Of a DNA stretch of 14,338 nt, positions 1-6,733 are shown piece after piece. The notes beneath the pieces are model-generated. The model saw only the letters and a program-made list of their open reading frames with translations, ran no database searches and was not told the DNA's origin. The DNA is from Chloroflexota bacterium (lineage in GTDB: Bacteria > Chloroflexota > Dehalococcoidia > Lucifugimonadales > JADFKI01): contig JADFKI010000062.1 of assembly GCA_022565015.1 (NCBI GenBank), positions 1 to 14,338 of the forward strand, in the 5' to 3' direction. Made by a program: the position numbers and the translations under genes. Every line of letters begins with the position of its first letter. Within the stretch, counting starts at the first letter, position 1.

Positions 1-1
1 A

Positions 2-724
2 GAGGCGCACATCATGCTGGACGCCTCCCGCCAGAGGCCGGAGCTCGTTTCTCAGATCGTGCCGGCGCCCCACACGCTCAAGGTCGACCGTACGATCAAG
101 GACCTGATAGAAAGCGGCTACCTGGGCGAGATACTCTCCATCGACTTGACGGTGCACCAGGGCGACTTCATAGAACACGATGGCCCTTACCACTGGCGGC
201 ACAATCGCGACTACAGCGGCTTCAACATCATGCAGATGGGCATCTGGTACGAGGCGATGATGCGCTGGGTAGGCCCGGCGGAGACGGTCTCGGCTATAGG
301 AAGGGTCACCGTCAAGAGCCGCCGCGATGACGACGGCAACAACCGCTTTATCACTATACCGGACCACATCGAGGTGCTGTGCGAAATGGTCTCCGGTCCA
401 GTTGTCCGCATGCGTTTCAGCACGGTCACGGGCCTCGCCCCCGCCGACGGTGTCTGGATATTCGGAACGGAGGGCACGCTGCATCTAAGCAGCGCCAACA
501 TGGAGCTATACGGCGGTCGCAGGGGCGACGGTCAGCTCTCTGAAATAGATATTCCGGCTGATAAGCAGGGTGCCTGGCGTGTCGAAGAGGAGTTCATCAA
601 CGCCATCAGGGGCACTGAGCCCGTAACACACACAAGCTTCGAGGACGGTGTCCGTTATATGGAGTTCATGGAGGCCGTGACGCGCAGCTCGCAGGCGGGT
701 CAGAAGGTCTACCTGCCGCTGTAA
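2..724 (+). CDS. Gfo/Idh/MocA-family oxidoreductase, 3' part
   Basis: The reading frame is open to the left edge (codons for E-A-H-I precede the first ATG at 14), so this is the C-terminal ~240 residues of a longer protein that should begin with an NAD(P)-binding Rossmann fold outside the window. What is visible is the C-terminal alpha/beta domain of Gfo/Idh/MocA dehydrogenases, including the G-x-Y-H-W-R segment near 185 and the I-F-G-T-E-G-T-L-H-L strand near 460-490. Members oxidise or reduce sugars, inositols or similar polyols. Oddly, the family motif D-x-G-x-H reads Q-M-G-I-W here (233-247), so both canonical catalytic residues are absent; this may be a divergent subgroup with another chemistry. 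The family assignment is good, the substrate unknown. It ends 174 bases before the aminotransferase, with a repeat between. Confidence 0.85.
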   Translation, partial: EAHIMLDASRQRPELVSQIVPAPHTLKVDRTIKDLIESGYLGEILSIDLTVHQGDFIEHDGPYHWRHNRDYSGFNIMQMGIWYEAMMRWVGPAETVSAIGRVTVKSRRDDDGNNRFITIPDHIEVLCEMVSGPVVRMRFSTVTGLAPADGVWIFGTEGTLHLSSANMELYGGRRGDGQLSEIDIPADKQGAWRVEEEFINAIRGTEPVTHTSFEDGVRYMEFMEAVTRSSQAGQKVYLPL

Positions 725-747
725 CAATGGTGGAACTTTTCTCGAAG

Positions 748-804
748 CCTTCCCCCCTGAGGGAAGGTTGGGTTGTCCGACTCCTCGATCTGGATATCTT
801 CCGC
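748..804. repeat. Intergenic hairpin plus GTCCGACTCCT repeat
   Basis: The gap 725-898 has no convincing gene. It holds a perfect 7-bp stem (CCTTCCC 748-754, GGGAAGG 761-767) followed by a repeat that starts GTCCGACTCCT at 775 and continues to GATATCTTCCGC. The same 11-mer opens repeats at 7477 and 14098 and appears inverted at 10552-10562. There is no T-run after the stem, so it is not a standard intrinsic terminator. A related GGCGGATGCGTCGGAGAG segment at 829-846 resembles the reverse complement of 10531-10549. Confidence 0.6.
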
Positions 805-898
805 TTGCCCGAGATGAGTTCCGCTTTGGGCGGATGCGTCGGAGAGGCGGAATCATCGGAGGGGGTATCCGCGTCGATGATAATGAAGGGGACGAATC

Positions 899-2080
899 AT
901 GGACTATAGCAAGCTATACACAAAGAACCTGCCGGCGGATGTGAGCTCGCCCGCGGGGCTTCGGGCACAGGTCAAGTACATCTTCTCCGTGACCAACGCG
1001 TGCCCTGAGGTGATAGACGTCGAGCTATATGCCGACGCCGCACGTGACGCCTTGCGTCGAGAGGGCAAGAGCCTAGCCGGATATCCGCCGCCGCTTGGCC
1101 ACGAAGGCATGCGTCAGCTCATCGTCGACAACCTCAGTGAGAAGCGCGGCGCCGATGTGGACCTGGACAGCGTCTTCCTCAGCGAGGGAGCGGGCGGAGC
1201 CATCAGGAGCATCGTGGGCGCATTCATAGACCCCGGCGACATCGTCCTTCAGGAGGAGTTCAGCTATCTCGGTACGCTCCGCATGCTTCTGGAAAAGCGC
1301 GCCGAGGTAATACACATACCCACCGACGACGACGGCATGGACACCGACGCCCTGGAGAAGACGGTCAAGGCGCTGGCGGCCCAGGGCAAGCGGCCCAAGA
1401 TGATCTACACCATTTCTGTTTACCAGAACCCCATGGGCGTGACCCTCAGCGCAGAGCGTCGCGGGCACATGGTGCGGATATCCCAGGAATACGACATCCC
1501 CATCGTCGAGAACGAGTCCTACGCGGACTTTCGCATCGACGGCGACCCTCTGCCGCCGGCGATGCTCGGCATGGACGAATCTTCCTCGGTGATATACGTC
1601 TCGTCGTACACGAAGTTGCTGGGCTGCGGCATACGCCTGGGATACGGCGTCGCCCCCCAGGAAGTGGTCGAGAAGCTGGAGCCGAGACGCCCCAGCAATC
1701 TGGCCTCCATGACCTTTTACGAGTACCTAAGCCGGCACAAAGAGGAGCACATCGAGAAGGTCCGAACGACCCTGGAGGCAAAGCGCGACGCGCTGCTGGA
1801 GTCGCTGGAAAAGCATTTCCCGGCGTCGTGCTCGTGGACGAAGCCTGCCGGCGGCATGATGGTCTGGGTGAAGCTGCCCGAGGGCGCCGACACCTGGAAG
1901 GCGCTGGACGCCGCCGTCGAGGCCAACGTCAAGTACAACCCCGGCGGCGTATTTCGGGCTGGCCGAGACTGCAACAACTACTTGCGCCTGACATACAGCC
2001 ACAACACGCCCGACGAGATACGCGAGGGCATCGCCACGCTATCCGAGGTCTTCCAGCAACAGGGCTTCTTCGAGGCTTAG
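899..2080 (+). CDS. PLP-dependent aminotransferase, class I/II (fold type I)
   Basis: A 393-residue soluble enzyme of usual length for fold-type I aminotransferases of the LysN / 2-aminoadipate type, expected to move an amino group between an amino acid and a 2-oxo acid. Visible landmarks: Y-Q-N-P-M-G (N177, usually Q-N-P-T-G), the Schiff-base lysine K239 in S-S-Y-T-K followed by the G-x-R-L-G-Y loop, and R363 in L-R-L-T-Y for the substrate carboxylate. The segment normally reading E-D-D-x-Y is E-N-E-S-Y (204-208), so the aspartate that pairs with the PLP ring nitrogen appears to be N205. AAGGGG (886-891) lies 7 bases before the ATG and supports this start. It follows the Gfo/Idh/MocA gene on the same strand, but the repeat-filled 174-bp gap makes a shared transcript uncertain. 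Substrate unknown. Confidence 0.9.
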   Translation: MDYSKLYTKNLPADVSSPAGLRAQVKYIFSVTNACPEVIDVELYADAARDALRREGKSLAGYPPPLGHEGMRQLIVDNLSEKRGADVDLDSVFLSEGAGGAIRSIVGAFIDPGDIVLQEEFSYLGTLRMLLEKRAEVIHIPTDDDGMDTDALEKTVKALAAQGKRPKMIYTISVYQNPMGVTLSAERRGHMVRISQEYDIPIVENESYADFRIDGDPLPPAMLGMDESSSVIYVSSYTKLLGCGIRLGYGVAPQEVVEKLEPRRPSNLASMTFYEYLSRHKEEHIEKVRTTLEAKRDALLESLEKHFPASCSWTKPAGGMMVWVKLPEGADTWKALDAAVEANVKYNPGGVFRAGRDCNNYLRLTYSHNTPDEIREGIATLSEVFQQQGFFEA

Positions 2081-2088
2081 TGAGGCTA

Positions 2089-2202
2089 TTTGGTGCCGAC
2101 CGCGTAACTATCTGGAAAACGCGGGGTGACAGTGTGACGCCGCCGTGTCATTTTGAGAGCAACGAAGAATCAGGCGTGGAGTGCTCAGGTCTTTGGTGCC
2201 GA
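2089..2202. repeat. 11-bp direct repeats flanking a degenerate repeat element
   Basis: TTTGGTGCCGA occurs at 2089-2099 and again at 2192-2202. Between them lies TGTCATTTTGAGAGCAACG followed by AAGAATC (2146-2171), a copy of a GTCATTCTGA...GAAGAATC intergenic repeat that also occurs inverted at 14035-14071. The flanking direct copies could be a target duplication or a simple local duplication. No gene is supported in 2081-2305. Confidence 0.5.
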
Positions 2203-2223
2203 ATCTCGGCTACAAGATCCGGT

Positions 2224-2279
2224 CCCTAACCCCTATTCCCCAGACCCTTCGTACCTTCGACGGGGACTCACAGTGACGG
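2224..2279. repeat. C-rich tract and degenerate CCTTCGAC repeat
   Basis: CCCTAACCCCTATTCCCCAG (2224-2243) resembles the C-rich tract near 14264-14300. It is followed by CCTTCGACGGGGACTCACAG (2255-2274), a worn copy of the CCTTCGAC-x-x-G-x-CTCA repeat whose reverse orientation is seen at 7581-7605. It lies between the converging aminotransferase and acyl-CoA dehydrogenase genes. Confidence 0.45.
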
Positions 2280-2305
2280 CGGGGCTTACCCAAACATATC
2301 CTGCC

Positions 2306-3424
2306 TTACAGCCCCAGCGTGGCTGCGATGCGACGGCGGTGGAACTTGGGGTCGCCCAGGTAGTGGTACAGCGTGCGCGACATCTTTGTGTGTAGCGTCA
2401 GCCCGTACTCCCGCGAGACCCCGACGCCCGCGTGCACCTCATGTGCGCCGTTGCAGGCCTGGTAGTACGCCTCGCTGGCGACGGCCTTGGCAAGGTGAAC
2501 GCTGCTCTCGACCGGCTTGCCGGAGTCCAGCTTCCACAGCGCCTCGTAGGTCGTCCAGCGTGCGGCGTCCAGCTGGTTCACGATGTTGATGACGTGGTCC
2601 TGGACTCGCTGGAAGCGTCCGATGGGCGTGCCGAACTGCTCCCTGGTGCGACTGTACTCCAGCGACATGTCGAACACGGCCTGCGCCCCGCCGACCTTGT
2701 AGGCGCAGAGTATGGGGATGGCCTTCTCGAAGGCGGCCTGGAGCGCATGCCATCCGTTGCCGGCCTCGCCGAGCACTGCAGCAGCCGGCACCTCGACCGA
2801 GTCGAAGGTCACCTCGCCGACCTGACCGATGAATCCCGGCAACAGCCGAGACGATATACCCGGCGTGTGGGAGTCGACCATCAACAGGGAAATGCCTTCA
2901 TGTTCCTCTGTCCTTACGGCGCAGATGAACTTGTTGGCCGAGACGGCGTCGTGGACGAAGAGCTTGGTGCCGTTGAGGACGAGCCCGCCGTTCTTCACGG
3001 ATGCCTTCATCTGCACTGAATCCGAGGTCCAGCCGAAATCCGGCTCCGTAAAGGCCAGCGTGACGATATCCTGCCCGCCGGCCATGCCGGGAAGGTACCT
3101 TTCTCGCTCGTCCGCGGTCCCCGCTTCAAGGACGATAAGGCTCGAGAGTATGCCGGAAGAAAAAAACGGACCGGCAAGCGGTCCCTTGCCGAGCTGTTCG
3201 AAGACGACCGCCGCGTCCGTCAGCGAGCTGCCTGCTCCGCCGTACTCCTCCGGCACCACCATGCTCAGCCAACCGATCTCCGACGCCCTCTCCCACAGCT
3301 CTGGGGTAAAGCCAGTATCGGACAGGTCCATTTCGAGGAGTGCGTCCTTGGGGCATTCGCGCTCCATGAAATCCTGCGCGGTATTTCTGAGCAGCTCCTG
3401 GTTTTCCGTCAGCGATAGGTCCAT
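2306..3424 (-). CDS. Acyl-CoA dehydrogenase, small (beta-like) subunit type
   Basis: A 372-residue FAD flavoprotein of the acyl-CoA dehydrogenase fold, which introduces a 2,3 double bond into acyl-CoA thioesters. The N-terminal helical domain is at 1-120, the beta domain begins near T-E-P-D-F-G-W (126-132), and the C-terminal helical domain carries the FAD-contacting S-R-T-R-E-Q-F-G-T-P-I-G-R-F-Q at 258-272. The C-terminus ends in G-D-P-x-x-H-R-R-R and has no Y-E-G-T/E-I-Q motif, so the usual C-terminal catalytic glutamate is absent. This pattern is known from the smaller subunits of actinobacterial heteromeric dehydrogenases such as ChsE4-ChsE5. It starts only 23 bases after the GYD gene and shares an operon with the larger dehydrogenase at 3983-5215, its likely partner. 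The ATG has only a weak Shine-Dalgarno; translational coupling is plausible. Confidence 0.92.
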   Translation of the reverse strand: MDLSLTENQELLRNTAQDFMERECPKDALLEMDLSDTGFTPELWERASEIGWLSMVVPEEYGGAGSSLTDAAVVFEQLGKGPLAGPFFSSGILSSLIVLEAGTADERERYLPGMAGGQDIVTLAFTEPDFGWTSDSVQMKASVKNGGLVLNGTKLFVHDAVSANKFICAVRTEEHEGISLLMVDSHTPGISSRLLPGFIGQVGEVTFDSVEVPAAAVLGEAGNGWHALQAAFEKAIPILCAYKVGGAQAVFDMSLEYSRTREQFGTPIGRFQRVQDHVINIVNQLDAARWTTYEALWKLDSGKPVESSVHLAKAVASEAYYQACNGAHEVHAGVGVSREYGLTLHTKMSRTLYHYLGDPKFHRRRIAATLGL

Positions 3425-3447
3425 AGCATGATTTCTCGTCTGTTGAT

Positions 3448-3840
3448 CTATGGTGGGCCGTAGGTGGGAGGGTCCTCGAATCTTCTCAGGAACTCTTCGG
3501 GCGTGCCCTCCGGCGGCGTAATCGTAATGCCTGAGTACTCGCCCTCCGTCTCTCCACCACGGGCGGCGCCTTCCAGTCTCGAAATTGGTATCGCCGGCAA
3601 GGACATGATGTGCACGCCCGCCTTGACTCCAAGCTCCAGCGAGAAGCGGGCCACGGCGCTGTTGTCCGGCGCCTCCAGGATGCTTACAAAATCGTAATCG
3701 CCAAGGACGCCGTATAGGCCCATCATCTGCACGTTGGGCATGTCGATCTTGTTCTCTGCGGCGAAGACGCTGTTGGAGTCCGCGATCATCATCTCTCGGC
3801 CCTCAGGCGTCAGCGTCATCAACAGGATGTAGGTCGGCAT
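3448..3840 (-). CDS. GYD-domain protein
   Basis: A 130-residue protein that opens M-P-T-Y-I-L-L-M-T-L-T-P-E-G and contains G-L-Y-G-V-L-G-D-Y-D-F-V (about 41-52) and E-A-P-D-N (56-60), the layout of the GYD domain, a small alpha/beta ferredoxin-like fold of unknown biochemical role. After about residue 92 there is a low-complexity Gly/Glu/Pro-rich tail of roughly 35 residues not typical of the domain. An upstream in-frame ATG at 3882 exists, but the ATG at 3840 is chosen because AAGGAG sits 8 bases before it and the protein then begins exactly at the domain. It lies between two acyl-CoA dehydrogenases, 142 bases after the large one and 23 before the small one, suggesting a role linked to that enzyme. 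Function is not known. Confidence 0.85.
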   Translation of the reverse strand: MPTYILLMTLTPEGREMMIADSNSVFAAENKIDMPNVQMMGLYGVLGDYDFVSILEAPDNSAVARFSLELGVKAGVHIMSLPAIPISRLEGAARGGETEGEYSGITITPPEGTPEEFLRRFEDPPTYGPP

Positions 3841-3848
3841 TGGCGATA

Positions 3849-3854
3849 CTCCTT
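3849..3854 (-). promoter_or_regulatory. Shine-Dalgarno deciding the GYD start
   Basis: On the minus strand this reads AAGGAG, 8 bases before the ATG at 3840. The longer in-frame start at 3882 has no comparable site, so the site sets the N-terminus at M-P-T-Y. Confidence 0.75.
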
Positions 3855-3982
3855 CTGGATTGGCTAAGGCGCAATGTCCCAATTAGTATTATGGACTGAT
3901 TGGCTCCTGTACTACCCCTCACGCCGTGCCGTTGAGTCTCAGAGTACGCGGCCCGTACTTCAACTCGGTCGATCGTCTGAAA

Positions 3983-5215
3983 CTATGCCAGCGCACCCGC
4001 CTGCTCCCTGACCACGCGCCCAATGCCAAGGCGTCTCGCCATTATCACCTTCTGAATCTCGCCCGTTCCGCCGGGGTGGAGGTTGACTATGCTCGCCCTC
4101 TGGAACACCTCCATCTGCCCGTCCGACAGGTCCCACGCCGGATCGTTTGTCAGAGCGTAGGGTCCAAGCACCTGCAATATCGCCTCGCCAATCCTCAGGC
4201 CGGACTCTTTTCTGTGGTACGAGTGCTGCGGTCCCTCGTGGGCCAGCTTCTGATGCGTGTGCCTCATCCAGTAGTTCCGGAGCCCGTACAGGCGTGTGAT
4301 CTCGGTCTCGACGAAGACGTCGACCAGCAGGTCTTGTATGTCGCTATGCTGGCTCAGAGGCTTGCCGTCTCGTTTCAACTGCTTGGCCATCTGAAGCAGC
4401 TTTTCGACGACGCGGTTGCGACGGATGGAGCCGCCTGAGCCGTGCTCCAGCTCCAGGTGCGTGGTCGCAACCTTCCAGCCGTTGTTCTCGCCGCCGATGA
4501 GATTGAACGCCGGCACGCGTACGTCGTCGAAATACACGGTGTTCTTGACGCCGGACCCGGCGCCGCTTTCGCCGCTTGCGATGAGCAGCTCCATTGGCGC
4601 GACCGTTATGCCTTCGGAGTCCGACGGGACGATGAACCAGCCCAGGTTCTCGTGGCGCTCGCCGTCGGGGTCGGTGCAGGTCAGCATCCAGTACTGCTCG
4701 GCGCCGTGCGTGCTGCCGACGAATATCTTCTGTCCGTTGATGATGTAGTCGTCGCCGTCCCTTACGGCGCTAATCTGGACGCTGGCAAGGTCGGAGCCCG
4801 AGCCGGGCTCGGTTAGAAGCTGCCACGTGCGGACCTCGCCCCTGAAGATGGGGGGCAGGAAGTGACTCTTCTGCTCTTCGCTGCCCCAGACCATGATGCT
4901 GGCCCCGCCAAGCCGTCCGCCGCTGTCGTAGTACGGCGGCAGTGAAAGGCTGAACTCGTCCAGCTCCTCCTCGATGACGATGCCGTGGTCGATGGTCAGG
5001 CCGCCCCCGCCGTACTCCACGGGCGCCGTAGGCCAGAGCCAGCCCTTTTCACCCAGGCGCCGCCCGACTTCTCGATATGCCTGGTAACCCTCGTACGTGA
5101 TGTTGGCGGAGTCGGCGGGACGCTCCAGGTCGCCGGGCACGTTTTCCCGCATCCATGCCCTGACCTCCTGGCGAAAGCGTTCCTGCTCCTCGGAGTACGT
5201 CGGCTCGAAATCCAC
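3983..5215 (-). CDS. Acyl-CoA dehydrogenase, large (alpha-like) subunit type
   Basis: A 410-residue acyl-CoA dehydrogenase. The N-terminal helical domain covers about 1-125, the flavin-contacting beta strand is L-L-T-E-P-G-S-G-S-D at 133-142, and the C-terminal domain ends in H-P-G-G-T-G-E-I-Q (380-388). The E-G-T glutamate of medium-chain enzymes is replaced by G-G-T; the likely base is instead E257 in L-E-L-E-H-G, the place used in the FadE26/ChsE4 type. It lacks the S-R-x-Q-F-G FAD segment, which is present in the small dehydrogenase at 2306-3424. Together the two look like one alpha2-beta2-type enzyme; the substrate (sterol side chain, branched or other acyl-CoA) cannot be told. Start is GTG, with AGGAGG 5 bases upstream and a strong promoter at 5256-5284. 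It is the first gene of the minus-strand operon. Confidence 0.92.
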   Translation of the reverse strand: MDFEPTYSEEQERFRQEVRAWMRENVPGDLERPADSANITYEGYQAYREVGRRLGEKGWLWPTAPVEYGGGGLTIDHGIVIEEELDEFSLSLPPYYDSGGRLGGASIMVWGSEEQKSHFLPPIFRGEVRTWQLLTEPGSGSDLASVQISAVRDGDDYIINGQKIFVGSTHGAEQYWMLTCTDPDGERHENLGWFIVPSDSEGITVAPMELLIASGESGAGSGVKNTVYFDDVRVPAFNLIGGENNGWKVATTHLELEHGSGGSIRRNRVVEKLLQMAKQLKRDGKPLSQHSDIQDLLVDVFVETEITRLYGLRNYWMRHTHQKLAHEGPQHSYHRKESGLRIGEAILQVLGPYALTNDPAWDLSDGQMEVFQRASIVNLHPGGTGEIQKVIMARRLGIGRVVREQAGALA

Positions 5216-5255
5216 AGCAGCCTCCTGAACGTGAAAACAAAGCGTGTCTCAGCCG

Positions 5256-5284
5256 ATTCTAGTCCCGCAGCGGAAAGGCGTCAA
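5256..5284 (-). promoter_or_regulatory. Sigma70-like promoter of the dehydrogenase operon
   Basis: On the minus strand TTGACG (5284-5279) is followed after exactly 17 bases by TAGAAT (5261-5256). Transcription should begin near 5249, giving a leader of about 34 bases that includes the AGGAGG before the GTG at 5215. The match, spacing and position are all good. Confidence 0.7.
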
Positions 5285-5411
5285 CGGGAGCTATCAATCT
5301 GGGACTGGTTAACCACATCCACTCGTTCTGCTTTTCGCTACGCATCTGGTCTAAAGTACACGCGCCGGACGACCCTGATTATCCATCAAACGAGTCCGAG
5401 AAGCCAAGAAA

Positions 5412-5420
5412 TGGTAAAAT
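5412..5420 (+). promoter_or_regulatory. Extended -10 promoter of the EndoQ-like gene
   Basis: TGGTAAAAT (TG-n-TAAAAT) ends 7 bases before the ATG at 5428. No good -35 is visible 17 bases upstream, as is common for extended -10 promoters. The expected start of transcription falls on or next to the ATG, and no Shine-Dalgarno is present, so the mRNA would be leaderless. Confidence 0.5.
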
Positions 5421-5427
5421 CCTGTGC

Positions 5428-6660
5428 ATGACTTACGTGGCCGACCTCCACCTGCACTCGTCCTACGCCATGGCCACAAGCAAGGAGCTCAACTTCGAGA
5501 ACCTCGCCAGGTGGGCCGGCATCAAAGGCATAGACCTGCTGGCCAGCGCCGACTTCACGCATCCCATGTGGTTCGACGAGACGAAGGCGAGGCTTCATGA
5601 GACCGGCGACGGACTGCTCAAGCTGCGCGACTCTCCGGACTCGTCGGTGCGGTTCGTTCTTGGAACGGAGGTCAACTGCAACGGACAACAGGGCGGGCGG
5701 AACCGTCGGGTGCATATGCTTGTCTTCGCGCCGAGCCTCGATGTCGCGGAGCGCATCAACGCATCATGCTCGAGGCACGGCATCCTGACGGGCGATGGAC
5801 GTCCTACGCTCCACTTAACGCCCCGTGAGCTATTGGAGCTTCTGCTGGAGATCGACGAACGCAACTTCGTGATACCCGCTCACGTGTGGACGCCCTGGTT
5901 CGGCATCTACGGCTCCAAGTCGGGCTTCGACTCGCTGGAAGAGTGCTTCGGAGATCTCGCTGACCGCGTCTACGCCATCGAGACGGGACTCTCCAGCGAC
6001 CCGGCCATGAACTGGGGCGTGTCTGAGTTGAATGACAGGTCCATCGTATCGTTCTCGGACGCCCATTCCCTGCCGAAGATGGGGCGAGAGCTTACGGTCT
6101 TCGACGGCGAGCCGAGCTACGACGGCCTCCTGCGGTCCCTCAAGAATCAGGGTATCGCCTACACCGTCGAGTTCTTTCCCGAGGAGGGCAAATACCACAA
6201 CTCGGGCCACCGAAAGTGCGGCGTTAGCCTGACCCCGGCCGAAGTCGGTGAAGTCGGCGATAGGTGCCCCGTGTGCGCACGGCTCATGACCCACGGCGTC
6301 GCGTACCGAATGGCCGCGCTGACTTCCCGAGAGGTGAAGACCTGGACCGATGAGGACGGGTTTACAAGGGGTGAGCCCGCCCGCCCGCCTTTCAAATCCC
6401 TGGTCGGCCTGCAGCAGATAATAGCCGAGAGCCTTGGCAGAGGCGTTAACACGAAGGGAGTCATGGATAGGTATCTCGATATCGTAGGCGAATTCGGAGG
6501 CGAGCTTGCGACCTTGTTGGAGGCGCCGCCGTCGGACCTGACGAGGACCGCAGGCCAGAGGATAGCCGAAGGCATCGGACGGGTCAGACGCGGCGACGTC
6601 TCCATCGAACCCGGCTACGACGGCAAATTCGGCAGGGTAAGCGTGTGGCCCGACGAGTGA
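5428..6660 (+). CDS. EndoQ-like PHP-domain DNA repair endonuclease
   Basis: A 410-residue protein with a PHP metal site and a zinc finger. PHP motif residues are H8 and H10 in D-L-H-L-H-S, D42 and H45 in S-A-D-F-T-H, E81, H96, H152, E185, and D211/H213 in F-S-D-A-H-S. The finger has C264, C280 and C283 with H257 or H261 as a further ligand. The C-terminus carries the I-E-P-G-Y-D-G-x-x-G segment. Order, length and motifs match endonuclease Q, known from Thermococcales archaea and some bacteria, which nicks DNA 5' of uracil, hypoxanthine, xanthine or abasic sites. Bacterial homologues are often loosely named UvrD-type helicase, but no helicase motif is present. It is divergent from the dehydrogenase operon across 212 bases; the PPOX-family gene follows 73 bases on and may be cotranscribed. 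Confidence 0.88.
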   Translation: MTYVADLHLHSSYAMATSKELNFENLARWAGIKGIDLLASADFTHPMWFDETKARLHETGDGLLKLRDSPDSSVRFVLGTEVNCNGQQGGRNRRVHMLVFAPSLDVAERINASCSRHGILTGDGRPTLHLTPRELLELLLEIDERNFVIPAHVWTPWFGIYGSKSGFDSLEECFGDLADRVYAIETGLSSDPAMNWGVSELNDRSIVSFSDAHSLPKMGRELTVFDGEPSYDGLLRSLKNQGIAYTVEFFPEEGKYHNSGHRKCGVSLTPAEVGEVGDRCPVCARLMTHGVAYRMAALTSREVKTWTDEDGFTRGEPARPPFKSLVGLQQIIAESLGRGVNTKGVMDRYLDIVGEFGGELATLLEAPPSDLTRTAGQRIAEGIGRVRRGDVSIEPGYDGKFGRVSVWPDE

Positions 6661-6733
6661 CCGAAAGCAGTGGCGGTCGTCGAAGTCGATTCGGTACGAA
6701 AACTTACTCGAAAAGAAAAATCGGAGGCAGTAG

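Noticed and set aside
748..767. Intrinsic terminator after the Gfo/Idh/MocA gene
   Set aside because: The stem is perfect but no T-run follows, and the same kind of hairpin recurs as a mobile repeat elsewhere in the window.
727..909. 60-codon plus-strand ORF before the aminotransferase
   Set aside because: It runs through the hairpin and GTCCGACTCCT repeat and overlaps the aminotransferase start; the protein has no recognisable feature.
1828..2229. 133-codon plus-strand ORF overlapping the aminotransferase end
   Set aside because: It is an alternate frame of the aminotransferase (Arg-rich) that runs into an intergenic repeat.
3448..3882. Longer GYD protein from the ATG at 3882
   Set aside because: The added 14 residues have no counterpart in GYD domains and no Shine-Dalgarno; AAGGAG sits properly before the ATG at 3840.
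3926..4438. 170-codon plus-strand ORF opposite the large dehydrogenase
   Set aside because: Antisense to a conserved acyl-CoA dehydrogenase C-terminus; no domain and no ribosome binding site supporting it.
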